The notes below the pieces were generated by a model, which saw nothing but the letters and a program-made list of their open reading frames with translations, did not search any database and was not told the origin of the DNA. 64,000 nucleotides of DNA from Theristus sp. LFF4_11. Its lineage: Eukaryota; Nematoda; Chromadorea; Monhysterida; Xyalidae. Below, one piece after another: positions 35,213-57,498 of the stretch (within the stretch, counting starts at the first letter, position 1; every line of letters begins with the position of its first letter). The position numbers and the translations under genes are program-made. The stretch covers positions 1 through 64,000 of the forward strand of contig JASANC010001071.1 of assembly GCA_030248135.1 (NCBI GenBank), given 5' to 3'.

Positions 35213-37132
35213 TCACTGAAAATATTTATTGCGCCCAGCAAGGCAGGCGCTGACGATGTATAGGATGCACGCGATGAAGCAAAATGCCTGGAAAAATGAG
35301 AACACAACATGTGAAAAATTAACGATGGGGCATTTCTATACGCTGAACAAAAAAGACTCGATGAAAAAGAACCGTTAATTCTGGTAGAGAATTGTGGGAT
35401 ATGCGTTGAAAATTGACTGACTGGAAACACAGGCTTTTTCCTCATTAAAACTGGATTGCATCTTTAAAAAACACAGTCCGTCAGTTTCAGTCATTATTGT
35501 AAAGATGCAGTGCAGGATGCATTTTTTCAGTGTTGTTCTGTCTATCCTTCAAGTGACTAGCCGAAGAAGTTTTATCTTTGGAAGATAAAAAGAAACAAAA
35601 ACGTGCGCCAACCGAAGCAACCGCCCACGCCCAATAGACGGGACATCGGTCTTTCAGCAACTGCCGTTCGTTGCAGTCCTGCCAGTGTCCGGAGGCGTAC
35701 CACGCTTCGAGGCAGGCGGCGACGAAAAAAAGCATCGCTGCTATGATGCTGTACACCAGATCCTGCGTGATATTAGACGTGGAAATTTTGAAAACGTTTT
35801 CCAAAATTTCAAAATGAATGGCCCGACTTTGATCATAATATTTATTTTGTTTCGATTGAACAAAAAGCCTAGTTTGAAAAGAGTGCACTCGGACTTTTAA
35901 AAACACACACACAGTGATGTCGCGCAGTCACAAAACAAACACACAGGCACTGTGTGTGCCAGTATGTTTGTTTTTGATTGTGCAATGAAGCATCACCACG
36001 TAAACAAAAAAAACTAACCGAAAGTTGATCATCATTGGCATGTTGATCAGAATTTTGGTCTGTTTTTTTCTGTTTTTAGTGACTCCTTAACAACAACCGA
36101 GTGCAGTCACCGTCTTCCAGTGCCACAAAAAACATACGCACATAGAATCGCACGATTTTATTGCACTTACGATTGTCCTCCACGGTATGTCACGAAGGTG
36201 CGTGCCGTGCAAGCCGAGGAACAAGACGACGAACAAAAGGAACGTCAGGCACATACAGAGCGATGCGAGCACCAACGCGAACGTGTGACCGGAGAGGAGG
36301 CCGATGAAGGGACCCGTGCCGAAGACGCTCGAGATGCAGCCGACGATGACGAAACAGCAAATCTGAACGGGAAATATGAAAATATGATAATTATGGTCGT
36401 TGATAAACACCAGTGCTCACAGGAAGCAGCGCTTCAGTAATGATTTGGATTGGAATTTCTAGCTCGTGCGAATGTTTTCGGATTGTCAGAATTACATGTG
36501 TACAGAATTGTATGTACGGGTTCCGCGATGTTTTGCTTTTGCGAAGATAATCCAAACAAAAATTGGGACACCAATCGACACCAAGCACGCATCGAAATTC
36601 CGTCTCTAAAATTACAATTTTTTTTGGTTCTGCGACTCAATGCGTTTACAGACGTATGTATTAAGGAAACGAGTAGTTTCAATCTTTATGTGGCAATAAC
36701 TCAAAACAAGCTCCACGTGATCGGGCCCTGTTACAGGACTCGGATCACTTTACCAATTTTGAATTCCCGTGTCAGGCATCAAACTGTTTGTTTACCCACC
36801 TATGTATGCGCACATGGAGTCTCGAAACCAAAAAAAATACAAATAAAAGGTCATACCACACTCACAATCTCGAGAATTCTCAGGAACGCCGGCACGGTAC
36901 AGCAGTAGTCGCCGTTGAACGATGTCCACGTGTAATAATCGGCTCCATATTCGTCGACGAAATATTCCTGCTCCTCATATTGGCCGTATTTCTGTTGCTG
37001 CGCCGTCGGTGGAATGGTTTTCGTCGTCGTCGTTATGATCGTGCCGTCCGGCTCTGTTGTCGTCACCGTCTCCTGTTTGACGGTCGTGCGATTCAGGGTG
37101 GACATTCTGGTGGTGCCGGCGCTGCTGCTCAT
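35213..37132 (-). CDS. MARVEL-domain four-transmembrane protein, 227 aa
   Basis: Exons on the minus strand: 37132-36866, 36362-36171, 35762-35613, 35287-35213, in phase 0 at every junction. The N-terminal cytosolic part is Thr-rich (TTVKQETVTTTEPDGTI) and Gln/Tyr/Glu-rich. The first helix is entered at YCCTVPAFLRILEI, a typical MARVEL/CMTM start. Helices follow: ICCFVIVGCISSVFG, FALVLASLCMCLTFLLFVV, LVYSIIAAMLFFVAACLEA, AFCFIACILYIVSACLA. A Cys-containing extracellular loop (DCNERQLLKDRC) precedes the last helix. MARVEL proteins act in vesicle trafficking and membrane apposition. The short C-terminus reads GRNKYFQ. I cannot choose between the CMTM, MAL and synaptogyrin-like branches. Confidence 0.85.
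36620..36848. repeat. Dispersed repeat family J, copy 3
   Basis: Landmarks gagtagtttcaatcttta, tgaattcccgtgtcaggc and gcgcacatggagtctcg. In intron 1 of the MARVEL gene. Confidence 0.6.
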
Positions 37133-39362
37133 GGCTGAAGGGATACAGTTCAGTTTAGTTCAGTTTTATTTAGCACTGAAGTGCATGAACAATAATACAT
37201 GGATACAACAAACGGTTTCGTTGTGAAGCGGAACACTGCAAATATAATGGAATACAACTGGTGTGGAGTGTAGAACTATAGTAGTAGAGCGTTTGGCTAC
37301 GTTACTTTAAGAAAAATCGTTGAGATCAAAATCGCAATATATGTATTTTTCAGAATTCAGGTGTGATCTTTTTCATTCAAAACGAAAAGCTATCAGTTAA
37401 AAGCCAAAAGCCGAAAAACGAAACGCGCTGAAAAAGCGTGTCAACTGTCTGAAAAGCATAAATCCTTTGTGAATTGCACTACAAGCGTGGAAATATAGCA
37501 GCGCTGTCTCACAAACCTATCAAAGTCAACAAAAATAAAAAAATAAACCACTATAACTGCGAAAAAAATTAACTAAAATAAACAAATAAACAAATCAGCG
37601 GTGGCAGCGCAGCCGTGTTGAAATTCCATTTCAAAACGAATGTGTCGTGTGCAGCATGTACAAGCAATAGTCACAGAAAATCGGCTGAAAATAGTCGGTC
37701 GTTTTAAAATCAACATTACATGCGCGCGCTACAACAGAACGACGGCGCATATAAGAAGTATAAATGTGGGAGGGAAAGTGTTGCGCGCGGTGCATACTGG
37801 GCTGCACAGGAAAACACACGCGCACCCAGCGACACGGTTGGAAACGATAAGCGAACACGAGTCAGTTAGCTTGTGATTGTGTACAGGGTGTGCTTACAGT
37901 GGGGAATATTGTGTTGAAAAAAACAGTGCAAATGGTGAAAAACTGAAGTTTTTTTTGATTTTGGAAACATTCAAAAGAAGCTTTTTGAGTACTTCCTTTT
38001 TTTGCGAGAACGCTGTGTTGTTTTCTGGGCAAAAGACAATGTTGAAGAACAAATAATCTGGATTTGATTGCGTCAGTAAAAATGAAATCATTTTTTGATT
38101 TTTGCTTTTATGGAAATCGGGTTGCTAAAAAGAACCGCACAAAAAGAGTGGTCATTTTATTTTGCGGTGGTCATGGCAGCACGAAGCATCAACCAGTGCT
38201 TTGGTTTCTTCAGCCACCCTGTACTAGAGTATAACACAGCCCGACAGACTGCATATAAAGGTTGGCATGTATACACAGCGTTTATGTTTATTGCTCGTGT
38301 GTGGTTAGGTTATATGGTACACGAAAAATTGCGCAAAATCAAGTTGCGCACAGTCTGGTGGGAAGCCGTTGTGGAAGTTGTGGAATGATTTTTCATGCGT
38401 GTGTTATTTGCAAGTGAGTAATTGTAAAGTCCACACAACACTGACTGACCATCATCGAAAATGTTATTGATTTTGCAACCAAGCGAGAGTGACAACTGTT
38501 CAGCACAACAACCTTCAAACGGTCACTGGATTCACTGTGAAACGGTTTGACAGAGTTGCGGGGTTCACGATGTAAGATAAAGCCGTCAATCAGCATCCAG
38601 TTGATTAAAGAAACTAGAATATGAAGCGAATGTGTCATCTGGTGGTGCTTGTTTGTGCAGTATGTGTGCTGTTCTTTAAAGAGCTGTTTTTTTTCAAAAA
38701 AAACCGTAACCAGAAATTTAATAACAACATTCCACAAAGGTGACTGGAGTCAGGTCAGAAAAATAATTTGTGTGTGTCTGTGTGGTATGCGTGCATCTGA
38801 CATGTAAACTTACACCATATAAAGTCATCAATCTCAGTATTCACAACTATGTGTGTACGTTATTGACTTTTTTGCGTGTGTTTTTCGTTAAGTTATCGTT
38901 CAAAGTTTAGAACAAGACCCATAGAGAGGGTTTGACTACATGAACTGCCACTAATTGCAGGGCAGAGCTGTGATATTACCTGTGCATGTGTACACTTCGG
39001 AAAAAACGCTAAAAAAATGAACAAAATGGTGGACCGTACCTTCGAAGATACCGAGAACGAAAAGTGCTGCATCTTGTTGCCTTTGTGTGTGAACATGACA
39101 TTCAAATCAGGCCCCCGTGCTTTTCTCATGCAGTGTACCCTCCAAGTGTTGTGTTGCCATGACTTGTTCTTTATGACTGATGTCTAAACGAACATAACAG
39201 CTTATACCTGTAAAATTGTGCATGCACAGTGCATACATGGGCCGGATTTTTCGCATTATCTAGGGAAAATCGTTATTCCACTTTTTAACCGTAACTGTAA
39301 ACTTGGCATTTCGGTTATTATCCGGGCCTGCGATTCAAATGGGTGTGTGTATCACCTTCGAA
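37133..39362. other. Intergenic region upstream of MARVEL and CTLD-DEG/ENaC genes
   Basis: Divergent promoter space of about 2.2 kb. A 97-codon open frame at 38095-38388 has hydrophobic stretches but no splice sites, no family resemblance and AT-rich composition, so it is not called. No clear regulatory motif was found. Confidence 0.5.
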
Positions 39363-49546
<10,184 letters not shown>

Positions 49547-49842
49547 TGTGATTAAAATTTTTACTTTTTTGCATTTTCAATCACTTCGAATGAATTCCAT
49601 ATCAATGTCGACATCAGTCATAAAATTCAATTTTGTTCACGGCAATTGTAGTCACCAGATTTACGGCATATCACGAAATTCTAGTAAAAAACCGCGTCAA
49701 ATCGGAACAAAGTTGATGCGTTTCACAGCCACATGCAAACGTACACACATGCACATGCAATGCGGCAACTAAAAACACTTTTTGAATGCACAAAACGTCG
49801 TGCAGCTATGCGGCGATTCTGCGGCACTACAATGGCACAAAT

Positions 49843-51298
49843 AGCCTAAGCCTAAGCCTAAGCCTAAGCCTAAGCCTAAGCCTAAGCCTAAGCCTAAGCC
49901 TAAGCCTAAGCCTAAGCCTAAGCCTAAGCCTAAGCCTAAGCCTAAGCCTAAGCCTAAGCCTAAGCCTAAGCCTAAGCCTAAGCCTAAGCCTAAGCCTAAG
50001 CCTAAGCCTAAGCCTAAGCCTAAGCCTAAGCCTAAGCCTAAGCCTAAGCCTAAGCCTAAGCCTAAGCCTAAGCCTAAGCCAAAGCCAAAGCCAAAGCCTA
50101 AGCCTAAGCCTAAGCCTAAGCCTAAGCCTAAGCCTAAGCCTAAGCCTAAGCCTAAGCCAAAGCCAAAGCCTAAGCCTAAGCCTAAGCCTAAGCCTAAGCC
50201 AAAGCCAAAGCCTAAGCCTAAGCCTAAGCCTAAGCCTAAGCCTAAGCCAAAGCCAAAGCCTAAGCCTAAGCCTAAGCCTAAGCCTAAGCCTAAGCCTAAG
50301 CCTAAGCCTAAGCCTAAGCCTAAGCCTAAGCCTAAGCCTAAGCCTAAGCCAAAGCCAAAGCCTAAGCCTAAGCCTAAGCCTAAGCCTAAGCCAAAGCCAA
50401 AGCCTAAGCCTAAGCCTAAGCCTAAGCCTAAGCCAAAGCCAAAGCCTAAGCCTAAGCCTAAGCCTAAGCCAAAGCCAAAGCCCAAGCCTAAGCCTAAGCC
50501 TAAGCCTAAGCCTAAGCCTAAGCCTAAGCCTAAGCCTAAGCCTAAGCCTAAGCCTAAGCCTAAGCCTAAGCCTAAGCCAAAGCCAAAGCCTAAGCCTAAG
50601 CCTAAGCCTAAGCCTAAGCCAAAGCCAAAGCCTAAGCCTAAGCCTAAGCCTAAGCCTAAGCCTAAGCCTAAGCCTAAGCCTAAGCCTAAGCCTAAGCCTA
50701 AGCCTAAGCCTAAGCCTAAGCCTAAGCCAAAGCCAAAGCCTAAGCCTAAGCCTAAGCCTAAGCCTAAGCCTAAGCCTAAGCCTAAGCCTAAGCCTAAGCC
50801 TAAGCCTAAGCCTAAGCCTAAGCCTAAGCCTAAGCCTAAGCCTAAGCCTAAGCCTAAGCCTAAGCCTAAGCCTAAGCCTAAGCCTAAGCCTAAGCCTAAG
50901 CCTAAGCCTAAGCCTAAGCCTAAGCCTAAGCCTAAGCCTAAGCCTAAGCCTAAGCCTAAGCCTAAGCCTAAGCCTAAGCCTAAGCCTAAGCCTAAGCCTA
51001 AGCCTAAGCCTAAGCCTAAGCCTAAGCCTAAGCCTAAGCCTAAGCCTAAGCCTAAGCCTAAGCCTAGACCTAAGCCTAAGTCTAATCCTAAGCCTAAGCC
51101 TAAGCCTAAGCCTAAGCCTAAGTCTAAGCCTAAGCCTAAGCCTAAGCGTAAGCCTAAGCGTAAGCCCAAGCCTAAGCCGAAGCTCATGCCTAAGCCTAAG
51201 CCTGAGCCTAAGCCTAAGCCTAAGCCTAAGCTTAAGTCTAAGCCTAAGCCTAAGCCTAAGCCAAAGCTTAAGTCTAAGCCTAAGCCTAAGCCTAAGCC
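49843..51298. repeat. Large interstitial telomere array (CCTAAG)n, ~1.45 kb
   Basis: About 240 hexamers reading CCTAAG on the plus strand (TTAGGC on the minus strand). The proximal part up to about 50730 is interrupted by pairs of the variant CCAAAG at irregular intervals; 50730-51060 is pure; 51060-51298 is degenerate. Begins about 300 nt after the stop of the chimeric gene. Open frames across it are artefacts. Confidence 0.98.
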
Positions 51299-52017
51299 TG
51301 CAGTTGGTTCAATCGATATTCAATGACAATCACTGAAATATGTCTTCCACCGTCTCAAATCATGGTAGATATTTTGCTGACTTGTATGACGATGTGTCTC
51401 TCACTTGCCCTGTCACGATTTTGAAACGACGTGAATTAAATTCACACAGCGTACACTGTATCCGCGTTTTTAACTGCGTTTTTTCTGAACGTCAAACGCA
51501 CATTAAGTTTTTCTGCAACAAAACCATGCTGATGTTATCTTGTTGTTTTTCACATGCTCACAAGCAAACTATAAATCTCTCATTTGACAACGTTAGAAAA
51601 AAATTCTGTAGTACATAACTAAACTCGTCAATCTGTGTTACGTGCGACCCACGTCACAGACAAACATGACAGTGGCAAGTTCAAACAAATTGTTTTCAAG
51701 TTATTGAACATGCATGTTAATCTAGAATCTCGTTTTTTGTTTGCGTTGGACAAAAAGGTTTTCCGCTGCCGTTTTCTTCACCAACGTTTTGAAACAATAA
51801 ATTGCAAACAATTACTATTGTCCTCGAATTTCAAATAATAACCGTAATGAAAGCGTTTGGCAGAAAGTTGGCATTGAGTTTATTGCCTGTTCTAAGGCAG
51901 AATTCAAAATCGAATTCGGAATTTCATGTAAATGTAAATTACATTATATGTAAACAAACCTCACAGAAAATTCAAAAAATTCAAAAAAAGGAAATATAAG
52001 CGAAGCGAAACGGCATC
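51299..52017. other. Non-coding interval upstream of SDR gene A
   Basis: AT-rich; probable promoter and leader of SDR-A. No element or exon recognised. Confidence 0.5.
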
Positions 52018-55000
52018 ATGTTCATTTACTTATGCGCTCTTTTCGGCTGGCTGTGGACGATTTACGTGGACCGTCTGTTGTTCGGCATTTTCTTTGGCTT
52101 TTTGCCCGCCATTCTGCTGCTGGTGCCAATCTACGAAATTCTCTTGAGTTTTGAAGTGCCGAACCGACAGTCGAGACCGGTGTTGGTGACCGGCTGCGAT
52201 TCGGGCTTTGGTTGTGAGTTCGTGCAGCGACTCCTGGAGGACGGTTGCTGGGTGTTTGCTGCTTGTTTCACCGAACTTGTTAGTCGCTCTATTTGCAACG
52301 TGCCTTTTATGTTTGCGTGTGATTCCGCTTGTTTTCCTTCGATAGTGTTTGCAGTGCTTATGGCGAATTTTGCTCCTTAAACTTTGGAAAAAAAACTATA
52401 TGCAGTTTAGCAGGATGTCAACTGAACAATCATTGCGTAACCTATTTCACGATTTCTGGAGTAATTTTTTCTCAGCGTATCGAAAGACTTTCATTGTTTT
52501 TTGTAAAACGCCGAGCCACAATCAGAACCACCAGCAATATCTCAGGGCGTCAAACGACTGCAAGCAGTGGCCAAGGAACTGCCGGGCACCTTAGAAACCG
52601 TCATCATGGACGTTACAAGCGACAGTTCAGTTGACGATGCTTTTCAGTTCGTCCAGTCGAAAACCGACAGTGAGTTTTTTTGGTGGCTTTTGTCAATTTC
52701 AAAACAATACAGTAATTTGGTACAGTATGTTTGTCTAAACCTGTCACTTTTTTAGCAGAATAAGCTCGTGAAAGAAGGAAGATCAGAGTTACAAGAAAAC
52801 ATACCTATTTAGCTGCAAACAGGTTGTGTTTGAATTCCAACCAATTAAAGTCGTGCTTCATAATAAAATTCAAATAGTTTCCCATGCACTGTACTCTGCG
52901 AAAAGCAAAAGTGACAGGTTTAGACAAGCAAACTTTAATAAGATTGTCGTTTTATTGTTTGCAGTTCAAAACTGCGATAAAGTCCTCGTGCTCACCGTGC
53001 ATTCTTGTGATTGGCGCGCACTTAGAGTTAGGGAACTGAATTTTTTTCAATTTTTGGATTTTGGATCAAATTTGGATTTTCTTCAAATTCAAAAAAATGA
53101 AAATGTTTCTTCTGCTTTGCTCTGAAAATTCGATTTTTAGCATAATTTCTGAAAGTTCAAACTTTAAATTTTCTCCCAACCTTTGCATACTCAGCTATTT
53201 GTCATTATTTGATCGTTTTGACCGCCGTACTCCATATTTATTTATTTGGATGACTTCTGGGGTCAATTTCTAGCGTCGGAAATGGCTTGGCTAAACTGAA
53301 ATACATCTTTTTAAGTTGCTGTGTTGCAACTATCATCAATATGTTTTTCAGGCAACCGGCCAAATTTGGAAATCTTGTTTAGGGTGTTTGTGTGATTGTG
53401 GTGTATTTTAGGCGGGGGGGTACAATTCCGGCCCGCTAATTCCGGCCTGAAGAATTCCGGCCCGCTCATTCCGGCCCGAAGAATTCCGGCCCGAAGAATT
53501 CCGGCCCGGAGAATTCCGGCCCGGAGAATTTTCGCCAGCACGAACAATATTAAACCACACGAAGTGATTTTGGTAATGAAATAAGAAAATAAAAATATCG
53601 ATGTTCACATGTTACAGTGTATTTTCAATGATGTTCGTCCTGTTTGCTTTTTTGGAAAATGAAACCTTTTGGAAAAAAGAAAGTACAACTAAATTTTTAA
53701 ATTTTTTATCATGAACAGGATTTGTGACCCTTTTACCTTATCAAAAAGGCTTGGCTTAGGATTAGGAACCTACAACAAGTCACTGCAAGCAAGTTCTAAA
53801 CAAAAATAAAAAATCACAAGAATTTATTTACCAAAAATCACTTCGTGTGGTTTAATATTGTTCTTGCTGGCGAAAATTCTCCGGGCCGGAATTCTCCGGG
53901 CCGGAATTCTTCGGGCCGGAATTCTTCGGGCCGGAATGAACGGGCCGAAATTCTACGGGCCGGAATTTCGCGGGCCGGAATAGTACACGAGCCTATTTTA
54001 GGCACTTCGTGACAGAGCAACTCGATAAACGTCCTTACTCGACGGCGTTCTGTAGAACGCTTTGCTTGGTTAGCCCTGGCTTAAAACATCCCTAATATCG
54101 CCGTTCGTTCGTTCGTTTTTTTTCATGATAATGGAATCGAACGATTGGGGGAGGTGTTTGTCAATAAATACCACATACGCAACTCAGATCGTTACAGTGT
54201 CAAGCCGCCGCCGACGAGAAGCTCATTATTCATTTCATTGGTGGTGTTGATGATGCAGAACTCTGGTGCTTGATGAACAACGCTGGCATTTTCGGCGTGC
54301 ACGCACCGGACGAGTGGCTGACGACGTCCCACTACGAGGAAGCGTTCAGTGTCAACGTGTATGGTCTGCGTCGTGTGACGCATCGATTTCTGCCGTTGCT
54401 GAAGCGTTTCGCGGGCAGCCGCATCGTGAACACCACCAGCGTCTGCGGGCGGATCGGCGTGCAAACGACCGCACCGTACACGGCCGCAAAATACGCGCTC
54501 GAGGGATACTCGGATGTGCTACGGTACTATGGCCTATTTTTTTAAACGTGTCCCACTGAAATGACGTCATGTGCCACAAAACATGCGCTTGCCGTTCACA
54601 GCAAACCAGACTTTCCGTGTAGCTGATTTCTTCCCGTAAACAAATGGTGAATGTCGAATCAGTCACACCGAACTGAAATTTTAGTACCTGTACTTTGACA
54701 AACGGGCGTTTTTAAATAAAATGACGTCACGTTAGTCCGGACACGTTTGAATAAATCCACAATACCGTAACACATTGTTCCTTTTTAGCTGTTATTTTTT
54801 ATTCGGCCGTGACACGAGACGCACATGACCTGTGACAAGCTTTAAAGAAAGACTATTATTTCACGAAGCTTTGAGAAATTTTACTGATGTTCGCGAAAAA
54901 AAACTCCGAACAAATGCTCATTTTTCGGCCAATTGTGCATGGTGGTGTTTCGACATTTATGTTCCGTCACAAAGTCGTAGCATGCATCACGGTTTTCATG

Positions 55001-55931
55001 TAGTGAGGGCTAAGTTTAGCGCAAAATTACCAAAAACGACGTCAGCACCAGTAAAACCATGCTTCTTCAAGTGCGCTTTTTTTGACTGTCTGCACAGGCG
55101 TGAACTGAAAGCGTTCAACATTCGTGTGCTGATCGTGACGCCCGGTCTGTTTCGCACGAACCTCTGGCTGGCCAAGTGCTCCACCGAACGCGTCTGGAAT
55201 GAACTGTCGGATGAAGCAAAACGCGTCTACGGAGAGCACTTTCGAGAAAAATGTCAGTCGAGCGGTTTCCTCGTGGTCGTTGTTTCTAAAAAGACGAAAT
55301 GTCTTGCGGTTCACCGACAAGACAATGGTTGTTTTCATCAAGTTCTATAAAACTTTCAATTCAGTGTAAGTTTATTTCTGCGCTTACTGCCGGTGGCCGC
55401 GGTTTATGAGCGCTGGTAAAAAAACGCCGTTTTTTCAGGAAATTCCAGTCAGTATTGAGGCATGTATAGGCGAGGACCGAAACCTGGATCTTCCATTTGC
55501 ACAAGCAAAGAAGACGAAGTGTTGAACTTCGTGGTAGATATCCTAAGTCAAGCTCAGTGTCTAAACCAAGCTTTCTGTTCAATGGCACATCGGCAAAATC
55601 GAGTTTTTTTTCTCGCAGCAAAATTTCATAATCTGCGGCGATTTGTGGCATTTATATCATTCATGGCGCACACGCAGGCATAATCGCCGTGAACGAGCGC
55701 ACGCAGCTGATGCTCTCGTCAGACATCACGGCGCTGCTGCGGTGCTACAGACAGGCGTGTTTTGCGCGATATCCGCGCGCACGAAACTTCGCCGGCGTCG
55801 ACATGTGCACCTGGTTTCTCACCGCTTCATTCTTTCCAGCCTGGCTACAGGATTGGTGCTTCGAGTGGGGACTGAAATACGGGTACGGCGTGATGCCGTT
55901 CGGGGACGTGGTGCGTACGACGGGCACATGA
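52018..55931 (+). CDS. SDR family membrane dehydrogenase A (SDR9C/retinol-dehydrogenase-like), 352 aa
   Basis: Exons 52018-52278, 52546-52669, 54259-54523, 55098-55252, 55678-55931, in phase, 1059 nt. An N-terminal hydrophobic anchor (LLFGIFFGFLPAILLLVPI) precedes SRPVLVTGCDSGFGCEF, the Rossmann TGxxxGxG cofactor loop. MDVTSD is the adenine-pocket strand; LMNNAGIFG is the NNAG motif; NTTSVCGR holds the catalytic Ser; YTAAKYALEGYSD holds the catalytic Tyr-x-x-x-Lys; VLIVTPGLFRTNLW is the conserved PG-x-[YF]-x-T segment. The CD/Cys residues after the first Gly loop match the retinol/17-beta-hydroxysteroid dehydrogenase branch (C. elegans dhs-2/16/20, vertebrate RDH/DHRS9), which uses NAD(H) on lipid alcohols at the ER. 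Substrate not predictable. Tandem paralogue of the gene at 57499. Confidence 0.92.
53399..53998. mobile_element. Foldback element with 15-mer tandem repeats in both arms
   Basis: Arms about 150 nt long: at 53415-53530 the unit ttccggcccgaagaa/ttccggcccggagaa is repeated seven or so times, followed by ttcgccagcacgaacaatat and ccacacgaagtgattt. The same parts appear inverted at 53838-53990 (aaatcacttcgtgtgg, atattgttcttgctggcga, then ctccgggccggaatt units). Interior about 290 nt is AT-rich and non-coding. In the long intron 2 of SDR-A. Confidence 0.85.
54531..54764 (+). mobile_element. Family B element in SDR gene A intron
   Basis: Begins ggcctatttttttaaacg, seven nucleotides after the donor of SDR-A exon 3 (CG|gtactatg), and ends ataaatccacaata. 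Highly similar to the copies at 14220 and 58318. Confidence 0.85.
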
Positions 55932-56215
55932 TTGGTGAATACCCGTTTATGTTTGAGACTTGTAGAAAATGTGAGATCACTTTCATTTGCATGTGCTTTG
56001 TGATTTGATTATTTTGTACTGTCAACCGTCAAGCACTGACTAACTGCATCTACAATGTATTCGAGCAGCTGATGACTTGCTAATTCTGCTTATTTTTGCT
56101 GATTTTGAACTGAATAACAAAAAATGCTTATCTAACGTTGTACAAGCAAAAGCGAAACGTTTACATTTGCGTTTGTGGGTAGATTTTCTAGAACAGGGTT
56201 CATCATGGACAGTAA

Positions 56216-56306
56216 ATGCGCATTCATGCAGCAGTTTTTAGTGACGCGTATAAGCTGCGTTAAAACGGCGCTGCGCGGTCCCTAAATACTGCTTCATGAA
56301 TGTCCC
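56216..56306. mobile_element. Family A hairpin MITE, intergenic
   Basis: Copy with arms gcattcatgcagcagttttt and tactgcttcatgaatg, between the two SDR genes. Confidence 0.8.
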
Positions 56307-57142
56307 TTAAAAGTATACTTCTGCACTTCTTCTACTCGTGGTATTCTTGCTATTTTTGAGATCATCTCATATTAGCCAGACTCAATCTGGCTAGACAATT
56401 TTTTATTGTAAGGTGATCAAATAAAAAACGTAAAAAAATAAACAGCTGACATACAGAACTGAAACAGCATTTCCAGCGAATCGTACAGCAGTAATGGACA
56501 GCTCTAATATTGGGGTTCGCAAACAAACATTTTCTAGCTTGACAAAAACTAAGCACACAAAATATGAAAAATGTCACACGTCATAAACGCTGTTCAAATT
56601 CGTGCAATGTTTTTTTAAATGAAATTTCACAACCATTTTAACGTTCGTAGGAGTAATGTTACGAAAAACAAAGCACACGATTACATACGTACGTACATTA
56701 TTAATACACCGAGAAACTTACAGACGTGATGTATCATGCAAGGCAATAGATATCAAAAAAGCACTCTGAAACGTGCGAAAATACAAGACAAAAAAGTCAA
56801 AGGCTGCAAGTTTGTCCGATGAATGTTGTTTTGCGAGTTTGCATGTCCATGTGCGTTGTTTTCATCTTTAAATTTCGCGCAACTGCTTGTTCGTCGGTTG
56901 TTGTCGTGTTTTTTTTGTTAACGGCGCGTCAAAGTTTCAGTGGTTGAAGGCCGTTAATCGGTGAACGCAGTCAATACTATCTGCGCAAAATCTAACACTG
57001 TTTTAGTCCAGGCAACACGGTAACCGATATATTCGGAAAATCACGTGTGTGCATGAAAATTGTACACAACAGTGTATACAGTCCAACGCAGTTTACACGA
57101 CTGGAAGAATGCGTTGAAATTACATTGTACATTTGAATGCAG

Positions 57143-57412
57143 TACAGTATGGCCGAATAAATATGGCAGCCCATCAAGGCGGAATCAGTCGCAGACTAGG
57201 AGTCGTCTTTTTCACAAATGCCAACATAATTCCTAATCATGTGTGCAAAGGGAGAAAGAACAAACAGAATAGCACGAAGAATCCATTAGTTTTAAAAAAA
57301 TGCGTCATATTTGATACACAATTGGGTTTCAGAACGGTTTTTTCTTTCATTCAAATTTCGCGCGCTGTTTGCACCCTGAAAAAAGCTGCCATGTTTACTC
57401 GACCATTCCGTA
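57143..57412 (+). mobile_element. Family C MITE upstream of SDR gene B
   Basis: Full-length copy ending 87 nt upstream of the SDR-B start codon. It may contribute promoter or leader sequence. Confidence 0.85.
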
Positions 57413-57498
57413 TGTACAGTGCACATTGTTTGGCTTTTCAATTTGTTAATTCAGCAACAAGCGGCTTTTACTGACAGAAACCGCATGCTGTCGACGCC

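Larger units (their letters stand above)
55932..57498. other. Intergenic region between SDR genes
   Basis: Contains the family-A MITE at 56216 and family-C MITE at 57143. AATAAA-like hexamers near 56420 could end SDR-A. No gene seen. Confidence 0.5.

Noticed and set aside
38095..38388. 97-codon plus-strand open frame with hydrophobic stretches
   Set aside because: AT-rich, no splice signals, no family likeness, and no continuation; treated as chance.
49769..51336. Two open frames of 472 and 516 codons encoding (GL)n and (SL)n polymers
   Set aside because: Both are translations of the TTAGGC telomere array; they have no splice context and the repeat unit keeps all frames free of stops.
53311..54020. 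Frames encoding (ARIPARRIP)n-like polymers on both strands
   Set aside because: They translate the 15-mer tandem units of the foldback element; no start, splice or domain context.
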